Of a stretch of DNA of 64,000 nucleotides, positions 1-7,733 are shown in pieces (within the stretch, counting starts at the first letter, position 1; every line of letters starts with the position of its first letter). The stretch is taken from positions 496,001-560,000 of the forward strand of contig NZ_JADEKP010000001.1 in assembly GCF_015234215.1 (NCBI RefSeq), written 5' to 3'. Position numbers and translations under genes: made by a program. Below the pieces are notes generated by a model. The model ran no database searches and had not been told where the DNA came from. It worked only from the letters and a program-made list of their open reading frames with translations. This stretch comes from Clostridium chrysemydis (lineage in GTDB: Bacteria > Bacillota > Clostridia > Clostridiales > Clostridiaceae).

Positions 1-2
1 AA

Positions 3-65
3 GCAAAAGAAGAAGACGATGATGATGATTTCTCATTAGATGATTTATCATTTGATGATTTGTAG
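3..65 (+). CDS. C-terminal tail of an upstream gene (partial)
   Basis: Twenty codons stay open from the window edge to a TAG at 63-65. The tail is very acidic: five Asp in a row followed by the ending DDLSFDDL. The next gene begins 10 bases after the stop and its AGGAG overlaps this stop, so the two are probably co-transcribed. Since that neighbour resembles part of a Stickland reductase component, the truncated gene may be another component of the same kind. That is inference; the tail alone identifies no family. Confidence 0.6.
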   Translation, partial: AKEEDDDDDFSLDDLSFDDL

Positions 66-75
66 GAGTGATATT

Positions 76-597
76 ATGAAAATTATAATGATTTATGACC
101 AAATTCAATCAGGTGCAGGAATAAAAGATGACCATATGATTCCTCTTGGAGCTAAAAAAGAGGTGTTAGGACCTGCAATAATGATGGAACCTTATTTAAG
201 AGAAGTTGGAGGCAAAGTTGTAGCTTGTTTATATTGTGGAGATGGGTTTTACGATGAAAACAAAGATGAAGTAACTAGAAAGCTATGTGCGATGGTAAAT
301 AAGGTTAAGCCAGATGTAGTAATATGTGGACCAGCTTTTAACTATGAAGGGTACGGAAAAATGGCAGCAAATGTAGCTTATGCTATTAATAATAATACTA
401 ATGCTTTAGCTTTTGCAGCTATGTCAAAAGAGAATGAGGATACTATAAGAGAATTTAAAGATAAGATAAAAATAATTGAAACACCTAAAAAAGGTGGAAC
501 TGGGTTAAATGAAGCTTTAGAAGGAATGTGTAAACTTTCAAAAGCTATGGTAGAAAATAAGGATGTAGATACTATATCATCAAAATATTGTTTTTAA
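76..597 (+). CDS. Stand-alone GrdB N-terminal-domain-like protein
   Basis: A 173-residue cytoplasmic protein that resembles the first part of GrdB, the substrate-binding component B of glycine/sarcosine/betaine reductase. Visible matches are CGDGFYDEN (GrdB has a similar CGDNFFNEN) and GPAFNYEGYG, against GPAFNAGRYG in GrdB. GrdB is about 430 residues and has a selenocysteine in its C-terminal half; that half and any in-frame TGA are absent here, so this protein cannot be a complete reductase subunit. The start at 76 follows a TAGGAGTG ribosome site; an earlier in-frame ATG at 40 lies inside the preceding gene. A strong terminator follows. Real function unknown. Confidence 0.65.
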   Translation: MKIIMIYDQIQSGAGIKDDHMIPLGAKKEVLGPAIMMEPYLREVGGKVVACLYCGDGFYDENKDEVTRKLCAMVNKVKPDVVICGPAFNYEGYGKMAANVAYAINNNTNALAFAAMSKENEDTIREFKDKIKIIETPKKGGTGLNEALEGMCKLSKAMVENKDVDTISSKYCF

Positions 598-611
598 TAA
601 ATATTTAAAAT

Positions 612-640
612 AAAAGGATGCTAAATTAGCATCCTTTTAT
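612..640 (+). terminator. Terminator after the GrdB-like gene
   Basis: A 13-base perfect inverted repeat (612-624 and 626-638) ends in TTTTAT. It separates the GrdB-like gene from the asparaginase gene, although the next ribosome site follows at once, so partial read-through is possible. Confidence 0.75.
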
Positions 641-661
641 AAAATCGGAGGAGGAAAAAAT

Positions 662-1618
662 ATGTGGGGAATAATAGCAACATGGAGAATGGCTGTTGAA
701 GGAATTACAAAAGCTAGTGAAATGCTTAAAAATGGAGAAGATTCAGGAGATGCTATAGAGAAGGCAATAAAAGAAGTAGAGGATTTTCCATATTATAAAT
801 CAGTTGGGTTTGGAGGACTTCCAAACGAAGAAATGATAGTAGAATTAGATGCAGCTTATATGGATGGTGATACATTTGACCTTGGAGCAGTTGCAGCTAT
901 AAAGGATTTTAAAAATCCTATAAGCATAGCAAGAAGGCTATCCAAAGAAAAGGTAAATAACCTTTTAGTTGGAGAGGGTGCTGAAAAGTTTGCAAGTAAA
1001 GAAGGTTTTGAGAGAAAAAATATGCTAACAGATAGAGCTAAAATACATTATAAAAATAGATTAAAAGAAATAAAAGATTTAGAAATAAAGCCTTATTCAG
1101 GGCACGATACAGTAGGAATGGTATGTTTAGATGCAAATGGTAAGATGACATCAGCTACATCAACTAGCGGATTATTTATGAAAAAAAGTGGACGTGTTGG
1201 GGATTCTCCAATCTCAGGATCTGGATTTTATGTAGATAGTGAAGTTGGGGGAGCTAGTGCAACTGGACTTGGAGAAGATTTAATGAAAGGCTGCGTATCT
1301 TATGAAGTTGTAAGGCTTATGAAAGAAGGGATGCACCCTCAAAAAGCTTGTGAAAAGGTAGTTAATGATTTTGATTTAGAACTTAAAAAACGAAGAAAAA
1401 AAGCTGGAGATATGTCTTTAGTTGCTATGAATAATAAAGGTGAGTGGGGAGTTTCTACAAATATAGAAGGGTTTTCTTTTGCAGTTGCAACAGAAAATGA
1501 AGAGCCAACAGTATATTTAACTAAAAACATTAATGGCAAGTGTATGCATGAAGTTGCAAGTAACGAGTGGCTTGATAATTATATGAAAACTAGAATGGCA
1601 AAATTAGTGGAGTTATAG
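662..1618 (+). CDS. N(4)-(beta-N-acetylglucosaminyl)-L-asparaginase / isoaspartyl peptidase family (Ntn hydrolase)
   Basis: A 318-residue Ntn-hydrolase of the asparaginase-2 / glycosylasparaginase family, which cleaves Asn-linked or isoaspartyl amide bonds after self-processing. The protein starts IIATWRMA, as bacterial members do, and has no signal peptide, so it is cytoplasmic. The expected autoprocessing and nucleophile threonine is Thr150 in SGHDTVGMV. Further family signatures are GDSPISGSGFY near 181 and TGLGED near 202. The start at 662 is set by a GGAGGAGG site. The stop is two bases before the next gene, a peptidase, which suggests joint peptide or amide salvage. The exact substrate cannot be read from the sequence. 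Confidence 0.85.
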   Translation: MWGIIATWRMAVEGITKASEMLKNGEDSGDAIEKAIKEVEDFPYYKSVGFGGLPNEEMIVELDAAYMDGDTFDLGAVAAIKDFKNPISIARRLSKEKVNNLLVGEGAEKFASKEGFERKNMLTDRAKIHYKNRLKEIKDLEIKPYSGHDTVGMVCLDANGKMTSATSTSGLFMKKSGRVGDSPISGSGFYVDSEVGGASATGLGEDLMKGCVSYEVVRLMKEGMHPQKACEKVVNDFDLELKKRRKKAGDMSLVAMNNKGEWGVSTNIEGFSFAVATENEEPTVYLTKNINGKCMHEVASNEWLDNYMKTRMAKLVEL

Positions 1619-1620
1619 TT

Positions 1621-2724
1621 ATGGAAAAAGAGATATTAAAAGAAGTCGATAATATAGCAAATGATATGATAAAAAGTATTATTGAAGTTGTAAAAATCGA
1701 TAGCGTTGAATCAGAAGAAGAAAAAGATGCACCCTTTGGAAAAGGTGTAAAACTTGCCTTAGATAAAACTTTAGATATAGCAAAAGGACTAGGCTTTAAT
1801 ACATATAATTTAGATAATTATATAGGTTATGCAAGTTATGGAGAAAGCGAGGAGTATATTGCAGCTATTGGTCACTTAGATGTAGTTAAACCTTTAAAGG
1901 GTTGGAGAGAGCCTCCTTTTAGCGGATATACAAAAGACGGAGTGATTTATAGCCGTGGTGTTTTAGATAATAAGGGACCTATACTATCTTGTTTGTATGG
2001 ATTATATGCTCTAAAAAGATTAAACATTAAATTAAACAGAGAGGTTAGGATAATTTTTGGTTGTGATGAAGAAAGTGGTTTTTTAGATTTAGAGCATTAC
2101 TTGAAAAAAGAAAAACCTCCAATCTTTGGATTTACTCCAGACTGTAAATATCCTGTAGTTTATGCTGAGCGTGGAAGACTTGAAGTAGAAATTTTTAAGG
2201 ATGAAGGAAGTATAGAAGACTTTTTTGAATTTGTAAATGAATATGTTTTAAATAGTAAATCAAACGGAGAGAGATTTAATTTAGAGATCTCAGATGAGGA
2301 GTTTGGAGCTTTAGAAGTTAGAAATTTTAAATTGAATTATGGACTAGTTCCATCTTGTAGATTTAGCGTAAGCTATCCTGCATCTACAGATAAAGATGAG
2401 ATTCTAAAAAGGATAGAAGGTGCTATATCCCCATTTAAAGTTAGATTAAAGAAAAATTATGACCCTGTTAAATTTAATAAGGATTGCTTCTTAGTTGAAA
2501 CTTTAAAAAAGACCTATGAAATGGTAACTTTAAACGATGGAACACCAGTTACTACAACTGGTGGAACTTATGCAAAACTTATGAAAAACATAGTACCCTT
2601 TGGACCTTCTTTTCCTGGGCAAAAGGGTATAGGACATCAGCCAAACGAATGGATGAAAATAGAAGATATCATTACTAATGCAAAGATATATGCACTAAGT
2701 CTTTATTATTTAGGAAAAGGTTAA
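1621..2724 (+). CDS. M20-family dipeptidase (PepV/Sapep-like)
   Basis: A 367-residue zinc peptidase of the M20 family. Metal and catalytic signatures are visible in order: GHLDVV (metal His and catalytic Asp), SRGVLDNKGP (bridging Asp), FGCDEESG (the catalytic Glu pair) and TTGGTYAK with GIGHQPNEW near the C-terminus. It is shorter than typical PepV (about 470 residues), so part of the lid domain is reduced. It probably cleaves dipeptides in the cytoplasm. It starts two bases after the asparaginase stop and is followed 21 bases on by the YitT gene, so 662-3606 looks like one operon. Confidence 0.85.
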   Translation: MEKEILKEVDNIANDMIKSIIEVVKIDSVESEEEKDAPFGKGVKLALDKTLDIAKGLGFNTYNLDNYIGYASYGESEEYIAAIGHLDVVKPLKGWREPPFSGYTKDGVIYSRGVLDNKGPILSCLYGLYALKRLNIKLNREVRIIFGCDEESGFLDLEHYLKKEKPPIFGFTPDCKYPVVYAERGRLEVEIFKDEGSIEDFFEFVNEYVLNSKSNGERFNLEISDEEFGALEVRNFKLNYGLVPSCRFSVSYPASTDKDEILKRIEGAISPFKVRLKKNYDPVKFNKDCFLVETLKKTYEMVTLNDGTPVTTTGGTYAKLMKNIVPFGPSFPGQKGIGHQPNEWMKIEDIITNAKIYALSLYYLGKG

Positions 2725-2745
2725 ATATTTAATTTGGAGAGATAG

Positions 2746-3606
2746 ATGAATAATAAATTATTTAAAAGTTATCTAGTAACGGCATTAGCTGTTAGTGCAT
2801 CTGCACTACTTCAAACATATGTTATTAAGGTTTTTATAGAGCCTTCTAATTTATTATCAAGTGGGTTCACAGGTGCATCAATTTTAATTGATCGTATAGC
2901 AGCTTTAAAGGGAGGGTCTTTTTCAACTTCCCTTGGGCTTATTGTTTTAAATGTACCAGTAGCTATATTATGTTATAAAGCTATAGGTAAAAAATTTGTG
3001 ATATCTTCTTTATGCCAAGTTTTTCTAACAAGCTTTCTTTTAAAAGTTTTAACTTTTAAGCCTTTATTTGATGATATTGTGCTTAACGTTTGTTTTGGGG
3101 GATTTCTTTATGGAATATCAGTAGTTTGTGCTCTTAAAGGAAATTCTTCTACAGCTGGAACAGATTTTATAGCATTATATGTTTCTAACAAAAAAGGTAA
3201 ATCGGTTTTTGAATATGTATTTATATTTAATGCTTTGATGCTATGTGTTTTTGGATACTTATTTGGATTTTTATATGCTGGTTATTCTATAGTTTTTCAG
3301 TTTATTTCAACTAAGACTATTTCATCTTTCTATAGAAGATATAAGAGAGTAACGCTTCAAATAACAACTAAAAACCCAGAAGAAGTTTTAGAAAAATATA
3401 TAAAAAATTATAGGCATGGAGTATCCGTTATGGAAGGGTACGGAGGGTATAGCAAAGTTCATATGAGTTTACTTCATACTGTAGTTTCATATTATGAAGT
3501 TAGTGATATTACAATGTTAATTAGAAATGTTGATCCAAAAGCTATAATCAACGTATTAAATACAGAAGAGTTTTATGGAGGCTTTTATAGAAGGCCTTTA
3601 GAATAA
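2746..3606 (+). CDS. YitT family membrane protein (DUF161/DUF2179)
   Basis: A 286-residue protein with about five to six hydrophobic segments in its first 190 residues and a soluble C-terminal domain of DUF2179 type (GYSKVHMSLLHTVV region). This architecture is that of the YitT family, whose transport substrate is not established. GNSSTAGTDF near 139 matches the family's usual loop. ATG at 2746 follows a TGGAGAG site. It is last in the peptidase operon and is closed by a terminator. A role in exporting or importing the operon's products is only a guess. Confidence 0.8.
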   Translation: MNNKLFKSYLVTALAVSASALLQTYVIKVFIEPSNLLSSGFTGASILIDRIAALKGGSFSTSLGLIVLNVPVAILCYKAIGKKFVISSLCQVFLTSFLLKVLTFKPLFDDIVLNVCFGGFLYGISVVCALKGNSSTAGTDFIALYVSNKKGKSVFEYVFIFNALMLCVFGYLFGFLYAGYSIVFQFISTKTISSFYRRYKRVTLQITTKNPEEVLEKYIKNYRHGVSVMEGYGGYSKVHMSLLHTVVSYYEVSDITMLIRNVDPKAIINVLNTEEFYGGFYRRPLE

Positions 3607-3637
3607 AAAAGTCTTAAGTTTAACTTAAGGCTTTTTT
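3605..3637 (+). terminator. Terminator after the yitT-like gene
   Basis: An A-run, then CTTAAGTT and AACTTAAG arms, ending in a six-T run. The stem extends through the flanking A and T runs. Confidence 0.7.
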
Positions 3638-3648
3638 ATGTTTAAACA

Positions 3649-3677
3649 TTGACAACTACATTTGTTTTTGATTAAAT
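3649..3677 (+). promoter_or_regulatory. Promoter of the ROK regulator
   Basis: TTGACA at 3649-3654 and TTAAAT at 3672-3677 with 17-base spacing, about 50 bases before the ROK gene start. Confidence 0.55.
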
Positions 3678-3726
3678 AAACTTATTAAAAGAGTTTTAAA
3701 AAGTATTTTAATAAGTAGGTGGTATT

Positions 3727-4695
3727 TTGGCAAATTCAAGAACAATAAAAGAAATAAATGTAAATTCAATAAGAAATGCTCTCTTTAAAAAGAAAGATTT
3801 AAGTAAAAGTGAAATATCAAAAATTACAAATTTAAGTTTCCCAACTGTAAGTACAGTATTAGAGTATTTAATAGATAAAGAAGAAGTTAAAGAAGAAGGG
3901 TTAAAGGAATCTATTGGAGGAAGATGTTCTAAAAAGTATATTTTAAACCCATTATATAAAGTATCTTTACTTATATGTTTAGAAGGTGATACCTTAGAGT
4001 GGAAAATTATAGACTATTGTGAAACTATAATAGAAGAAGGTTTAGAAGATACAAAAGGAGATATTTTATTAAAGATAGAAGAATTAATTATTAAGAAAAA
4101 AGAAAATTATGACAATCTTTATGGCATCACAATTGGAGTTGCTAGTATTATAAAAGACGGAAGGTTTTTATCAGATATTGAATATAAAGAGTTAAAAGGT
4201 GTAGATGTAGAAGAATATTTATTTAATAAGTTTAATTTACCTACAAATATAGATAATGATTTAAATATAGTAGCTAGAGGGTATATAAAAAGAAAAAGTT
4301 TAGAAAATGGCGAAACTGTTGTAAATATTTATATAGGTGATAATGGGATAGGTGCAAGCCTTATTATAGGAGGAAAAGTCTTTAAAGGGATGTCAAACTT
4401 TGCTGGAGAAATAACTTTTTTACCTATTTTAGAAAATGAGAAGGATAGATTTAAAGATATAGATATGATTACTTACTATAGCAAAGTTATTTTATCTTAC
4501 ATATCTATAATAAATCCAAACGAAGTAGTTTTATATAATAATGAATACTTAAGTGAGGGGATAGAAAAAATAGAAGATTATTTGAAGAAAAAAGTTACTA
4601 AAGAAGTTATTCCAAGAATTATATTATCTAATGAATTTAAAAAAGATTATGAAGTTGGATTAATAGAGATCTCTAAAGAACTAATAAAAAACTAA
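3727..4695 (+). CDS. ROK family transcriptional regulator
   Basis: A 322-residue regulator. Residues 10-60 form a winged helix-turn-helix (LSKSEISKITNLSFPTVSTV is the recognition region). The rest is a ROK domain, with GVASIIKDG and a later NDLNIVARG. The zinc-binding cysteine cluster of sugar-kinase ROK proteins is not obvious and the domain is divergent, so it is more likely a sugar-responsive repressor than a kinase. The start is TTG at 3727, about five bases after TAGGTGG; no ATG fits. A HAD phosphatase follows 19 bases later and is probably in the same transcript. The effector sugar is unknown. Confidence 0.8.
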   Translation: MANSRTIKEINVNSIRNALFKKKDLSKSEISKITNLSFPTVSTVLEYLIDKEEVKEEGLKESIGGRCSKKYILNPLYKVSLLICLEGDTLEWKIIDYCETIIEEGLEDTKGDILLKIEELIIKKKENYDNLYGITIGVASIIKDGRFLSDIEYKELKGVDVEEYLFNKFNLPTNIDNDLNIVARGYIKRKSLENGETVVNIYIGDNGIGASLIIGGKVFKGMSNFAGEITFLPILENEKDRFKDIDMITYYSKVILSYISIINPNEVVLYNNEYLSEGIEKIEDYLKKKVTKEVIPRIILSNEFKKDYEVGLIEISKELIKN

Positions 4696-4714
4696 TTTAT
4701 GTGAGGGTGGTACT

Positions 4715-5473
4715 ATGAAATATTCCCATGTTGTATTTGATATAGATGGAACTATAATAGACTCAGAAAAGGCAGTGTTAAAATCACTTAGAAAAACTAT
4801 TTTTGAAGAGTTAGATGAATTAAAAGACTTAGAAGAATTAAAATTTGCACTAGGAATACCAGGAGAAGATGCACTAAAAAAGTTAGGGATAAAAAACTTA
4901 GATTTCGTTTTAAAGAAGTGGGATGAGTATTTTAAAGAATATAAAGAAGATATAGTAGTTTTTGATGGAATAGAAGAGGTTTTAAATAATCTAAAGTTAA
5001 ATAAAATTAATTTAGGAATTATAACATCAAAAACAAAAACTGAACTAAAAGATGATTTTCTATGTTTTAAATTTAGTGAGTTATTTCAAACGATTGTTTG
5101 TGCAGACGATACTAAAAGGCATAAACCTTTTAAAGATCCTATGGAAAAGTATTTAGAAATAAGTAGTGCAAAAAGAGATGAGGTTATTTATATAGGGGAT
5201 TCTATTTATGATAGAAACTGCGCAGTAGATGCAAAAGTGGATTTTGGACTTGCACTTTGGGGAGCAACGGATAAAGAAATTAAATCTACATACAAATTAA
5301 ACAATCCAAAGGATATAGAAAGCATCATTTTAAATTACGATAAAGAAGTATTTAGTTTAGCTTGTGAATTACAATATATAGCTAGAGTTGGATTAAAAGA
5401 AAGTAAGTTTAGTGATGATAAAAAAAGATATAAAAGGGTAGCTGATATTTCTGTAGAACTTGCAAATAAGTAA
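4715..5473 (+). CDS. HAD superfamily phosphatase (phosphoglycolate-phosphatase-like)
   Basis: A 252-residue HAD hydrolase. Motif I is FDIDGTIIDSE at 8-18 with two catalytic Asp, motif II is ITSKTK, the lysine of motif III is in RHKPFKDP and motif IV is IGDSIYDR. The four-helix cap between motifs I and II is type C1, as in PGPase and beta-phosphoglucomutase. About 45 residues follow the core domain and are not typical of the family. The gene follows the ROK regulator closely, so a sugar-phosphate substrate is plausible but unproved. Confidence 0.8.
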   Translation: MKYSHVVFDIDGTIIDSEKAVLKSLRKTIFEELDELKDLEELKFALGIPGEDALKKLGIKNLDFVLKKWDEYFKEYKEDIVVFDGIEEVLNNLKLNKINLGIITSKTKTELKDDFLCFKFSELFQTIVCADDTKRHKPFKDPMEKYLEISSAKRDEVIYIGDSIYDRNCAVDAKVDFGLALWGATDKEIKSTYKLNNPKDIESIILNYDKEVFSLACELQYIARVGLKESKFSDDKKRYKRVADISVELANK

Positions 5474-5512
5474 AATTAAGGACAACCTAATTTCAGGTTG
5501 TCCTTAATTTTT
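5473..5512. terminator. Bidirectional terminator between the HAD and pirin genes
   Basis: A 16-base perfect inverted repeat (5473-5488 and 5495-5510) lies between two convergent genes, with A-rich and T-rich flanks serving both strands. Confidence 0.8.
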
Positions 5513-6389
5513 AAAACTCGAAGGAGCCAAATCTTCCTTTATCAAAATCATCATATGCTTTAAGTAAATCTTCTTCTGTAGCTAATACGAAAGGTCCATC
5601 AAATACTACAGGTTCTCTAAGTGATTCTCCACTTAAAACAAGAAATAAAGAGGATTCAGTTAGGGATTCTATTTGAATATCGCCACGTACATTATCAAAT
5701 ATTATAAATTCATTTTCTAGATACATTTTATTATTTACCACAAGATTACCATCAACTATTAATATCCCAGTATTAAAATTACTTGGTTCGTTTAAAGTAA
5801 CCTTTCCAAAGTTTTTTAGATAAACATTATAAAGATTTATCTTTGAAAAAGTCTTTGCAGGGCCTCTAGTTCCTAAGGCTTCGCCAGCTATAACTTGAAT
5901 TTCTCCATAGTTTTCATCTAAAATATGAGTTCCTATTGAACTTTTTGATAGAAACTGATATTTAGGGTGAGTCATTTTATTTCTGTATGGTAAGTTTATC
6001 CAAAGTTCTACCATATGCAAGACCCCACCTTTTTTAGTGAATTCCTTTTCATGGTACTCTTTATGAAGCATTCCAGAACCAGCTGTAATCCATTGAACGT
6101 CGTAAGGACCGACTACTCCAGAATGACCTTTATTATCTTTATGCTTAACATAACCTGCGTATGGAATAGTTACAATCTCAAATCCCCTATGCGGATGAGC
6201 TCCAACGCCTAATTTAAAATTAGAAGGTTCAAAATAAAATGGTGCATTATAATTTAATAAAATAAAAGGAGAAAACCTAAGTAATATATTTTTATTAGAA
6301 GGAAAGTATTGACTTACTCTAAAACCATCACCAACCATATAAAAATCTGAACCTTTAAAAGAAGTTTCTACAGTTCTTAATTTTTTCAT
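5511..6389 (-). CDS. Pirin family protein
   Basis: A 292-residue bicupin. The N-terminal cupin has the pirin metal-binding signature: HPHRGFE, then ITAGSGMLHKEYHE with the His and Glu ligands. The C-terminal cupin is more degenerate. Some pirins are quercetin dioxygenases or redox sensors; which activity applies here cannot be told. The start is the ATG at 6389, eight bases after AAAGGA; the upstream in-frame TTG at 6407 is better read as part of the leader. It is transcribed alone, towards the HAD gene. Confidence 0.85.
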   Translation of the reverse strand: MKKLRTVETSFKGSDFYMVGDGFRVSQYFPSNKNILLRFSPFILLNYNAPFYFEPSNFKLGVGAHPHRGFEIVTIPYAGYVKHKDNKGHSGVVGPYDVQWITAGSGMLHKEYHEKEFTKKGGVLHMVELWINLPYRNKMTHPKYQFLSKSSIGTHILDENYGEIQVIAGEALGTRGPAKTFSKINLYNVYLKNFGKVTLNEPSNFNTGILIVDGNLVVNNKMYLENEFIIFDNVRGDIQIESLTESSLFLVLSGESLREPVVFDGPFVLATEEDLLKAYDDFDKGRFGSFEF

Positions 6390-6617
6390 AAAATCAGATC
6401 CTTTCAATTTATTTAGTAAATACTAGCAAATTCAAGAAATACTTTCAAATCAGTAGAAGTTTATAAACTTAAGAATGTTTATAAATTATCTATAAAAAAT
6501 AGATAAAAGTGATATTAAAATGAATAAATAAAAGCTAATATAAAAACTTCTTATATAATTAATTTTAACTCTATGAATTAAATTTTAATATACCATTTTC
6601 CCTATATTAACAGTAAA

Positions 6618-6646
6618 TTGACATATTAAAAAATAAGGACTATTTT
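6618..6646 (+). promoter_or_regulatory. Promoter of the thioredoxin gene
   Basis: TTGACA at 6618-6623 and TATTTT at 6641-6646 with 17-base spacing, 30 bases before the start codon. The rest of the 6390-6675 gap is AT-rich and shows no gene. Confidence 0.55.
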
Positions 6647-6675
6647 AAAGATAAAAATAATAAGAGGTGATTTGT

Positions 6676-6990
6676 ATGATAAAAGAAATTTATGATGCTG
6701 ACTTTAAAAAAGAAGTTTTAGATTATGATGGAATAGTGTTTGTTGAGTTTTTTGCTACTTGGTGTCCACACTGCAAAGCGCTAGCTCCGCTTTTAGAAAG
6801 TGTATCAGAAGAGGTATGGAAGGTTAAATTTGTAAAGGTAGATATCGATAAAAACCCGCAAGCATCTGTATTTTATGATGTAGAAAGTATACCAACATTG
6901 AAGATCTTTAAAAGTGGCGAAGTAATAAACACTAATGATGGATTTTTACCAAAAGAGCAGCTTATAAACTTTATCTCTGAAAGTATTTAA
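6676..6990 (+). CDS. Thioredoxin-like protein with a CPHC active site
   Basis: A 104-residue single-domain thioredoxin. The active site is WCPHC with cysteines 30 and 33, not the usual WCGPC; the rest of the fold is normal (VEFFATW before it, the cis-proline region IPTLKIFKSG near 76). CPHC is the dipeptide found in DsbA-type oxidases and raises the redox potential in thioredoxin variants, so this may be less reducing than ordinary thioredoxin. ATG at 6676 follows AAGAGGTGA. The reductase-like gene immediately downstream is broken. Confidence 0.85.
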   Translation: MIKEIYDADFKKEVLDYDGIVFVEFFATWCPHCKALAPLLESVSEEVWKVKFVKVDIDKNPQASVFYDVESIPTLKIFKSGEVINTNDGFLPKEQLINFISESI

Positions 6991-7003
6991 GGAGGGAGTT
7001 TTA

Positions 7004-7472
7004 ATGAGTGAAAGATATGATATTGCAATAATTGGAAGCGGTGCAGCAGGTCTATCGGCTTCTTTAATAGCAAAAATTAGAAATAAATCATTTATAATTT
7101 TTGGTGATAAAGATTTAACAGGACATTTAAATAAAGCACCTAGAATAGAAAATTATTTAGGGTTTGTTCCTGGAAGTGGTAAAGATTTATTAGGTCATTT
7201 TAGGGAGCATAAAATTAATATTAGAAAATAGCTCTATTGAAACTGACGGTGTTTTTGTTTTGAAAAATGCTATACCTATGGCTGAATTAGTTCCAGTGTT
7301 AGAAGTTTTAAATGGCCATATTAAAGCAGATATTAATATGAAAACAAGCTTAGAGGGGTGTTTTGCAGCCGGAGATTGCGTAGGCTTACCTTATCAAGAT
7401 ATAAAGGCAGCAGGGCAAGGTAACGTAGCAGCCTTAAGTGCTATTAGTTATTTAAATAGTAAAAATGAGTAG
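7004..7472 (+). pseudogene. Thioredoxin reductase-like flavoprotein remnant with internal deletion
   Basis: The first 66 or so codons encode the FAD-binding start of a TrxB protein (IIGSGAAGLSAS, then RIENYLGF). The frame then ends at a TAG at 7229-7231. From about 7205 another frame encodes the C-terminal end (TDGVFVL, then GCFAAGDCVGLPYQDIKAA, the FAD-contacting GD motif). About half of a 300-residue TrxB, including the NADPH domain and the redox CxxC, is missing. The change of frame at the junction fits one internal deletion. The intact ribosome site (GGAGGG) and spacing show it was once an operon with the thioredoxin. Confidence 0.8.
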
Positions 7473-7508
7473 TTTATTTAATATATATTAAAAAGTTAAA
7501 AATTAGGA

Positions 7509-7514
7509 TATAAT
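7509..7514 (+). promoter_or_regulatory. Probable -10 box of the hisS leader
   Basis: TATAAT at 7509-7514, preceded by an upstream AGGA; no good -35 at 17 bases (TATTAA). It is placed suitably to start a transcript about 30 bases before the leader peptide. Confidence 0.4.
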
Positions 7515-7549
7515 ATAAATATCAAATTTAAAAAAAAGGAGTTATAAAT

Positions 7550-7591
7550 ATGCTTAATTTAGTTTTTAAAACATTACATCATCATATCTAG
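7550..7591 (+). CDS. 13-residue histidine leader peptide
   Basis: The short frame reads MLNLVFKTLHHHI and stops at TAG 7589-7591. Three consecutive CAT codons (7577-7585) sit next to the stop, as in amino-acid-biosynthesis leader peptides, and an AAAGGAG site lies nine bases upstream. Ribosome stalling at the His codons when charged tRNA-His is scarce would leave downstream RNA free to refold. The gene downstream is a histidyl-tRNA synthetase, the expected target. The frame is seen directly; the stalling mechanism is inference from known his leaders. Confidence 0.8.
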   Translation: MLNLVFKTLHHHI

Positions 7592-7716
7592 AGACTTGTT
7601 TTTAAAGAGGCAGGTCTATTTAAAGTAGGCTTTTGTCTCTAGGTATAGATAAATTAAGTTATTTATAATTTATTTTAAGCCACGTGGGATTTTAAGCCTA
7701 CGTGGCTTTTATTTTC
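7588..7716 (+). promoter_or_regulatory. Transcription attenuator of the hisS paralogue
   Basis: Complementary segments can be read directly. Segment 7588-7595 (CTAGAGAC, overlapping the leader stop) pairs with 7635-7642 (GTCTCTAG). Segment 7625-7632 (GTAGGCTT) is the exact complement of 7694-7701 (AAGCCTAC), which is part of the terminator. The terminator is 7677-7688 with 7697-7708, a 12-base stem with one G-T pair, then TTTTATTTTCTT. If the ribosome stalls on the His codons it masks the first segment, leaving 7625-7632 free to break the terminator. No T-box specifier or TGGNACC bulge was found. The pairing scheme is inference. Confidence 0.75.
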
Positions 7717-7733
7717 TTAAAGGAGTGATTAAA

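Noticed and set aside
612-640. Riboswitch before the asparaginase gene
   Set aside because: Only a simple terminator hairpin; the space (20 bases to the next ribosome site) is too small for an aptamer.
7004-7472. Two separate small flavoprotein genes
   Set aside because: The two frames are the two ends of one TrxB-like protein in normal order; an internal deletion with frame change is simpler.
7480-7733. T-box leader for the hisS paralogue
   Set aside because: No T-box bulge (TGGNACC) or AG-box was found; a leader peptide with three His codons and competing hairpins explains the region better.
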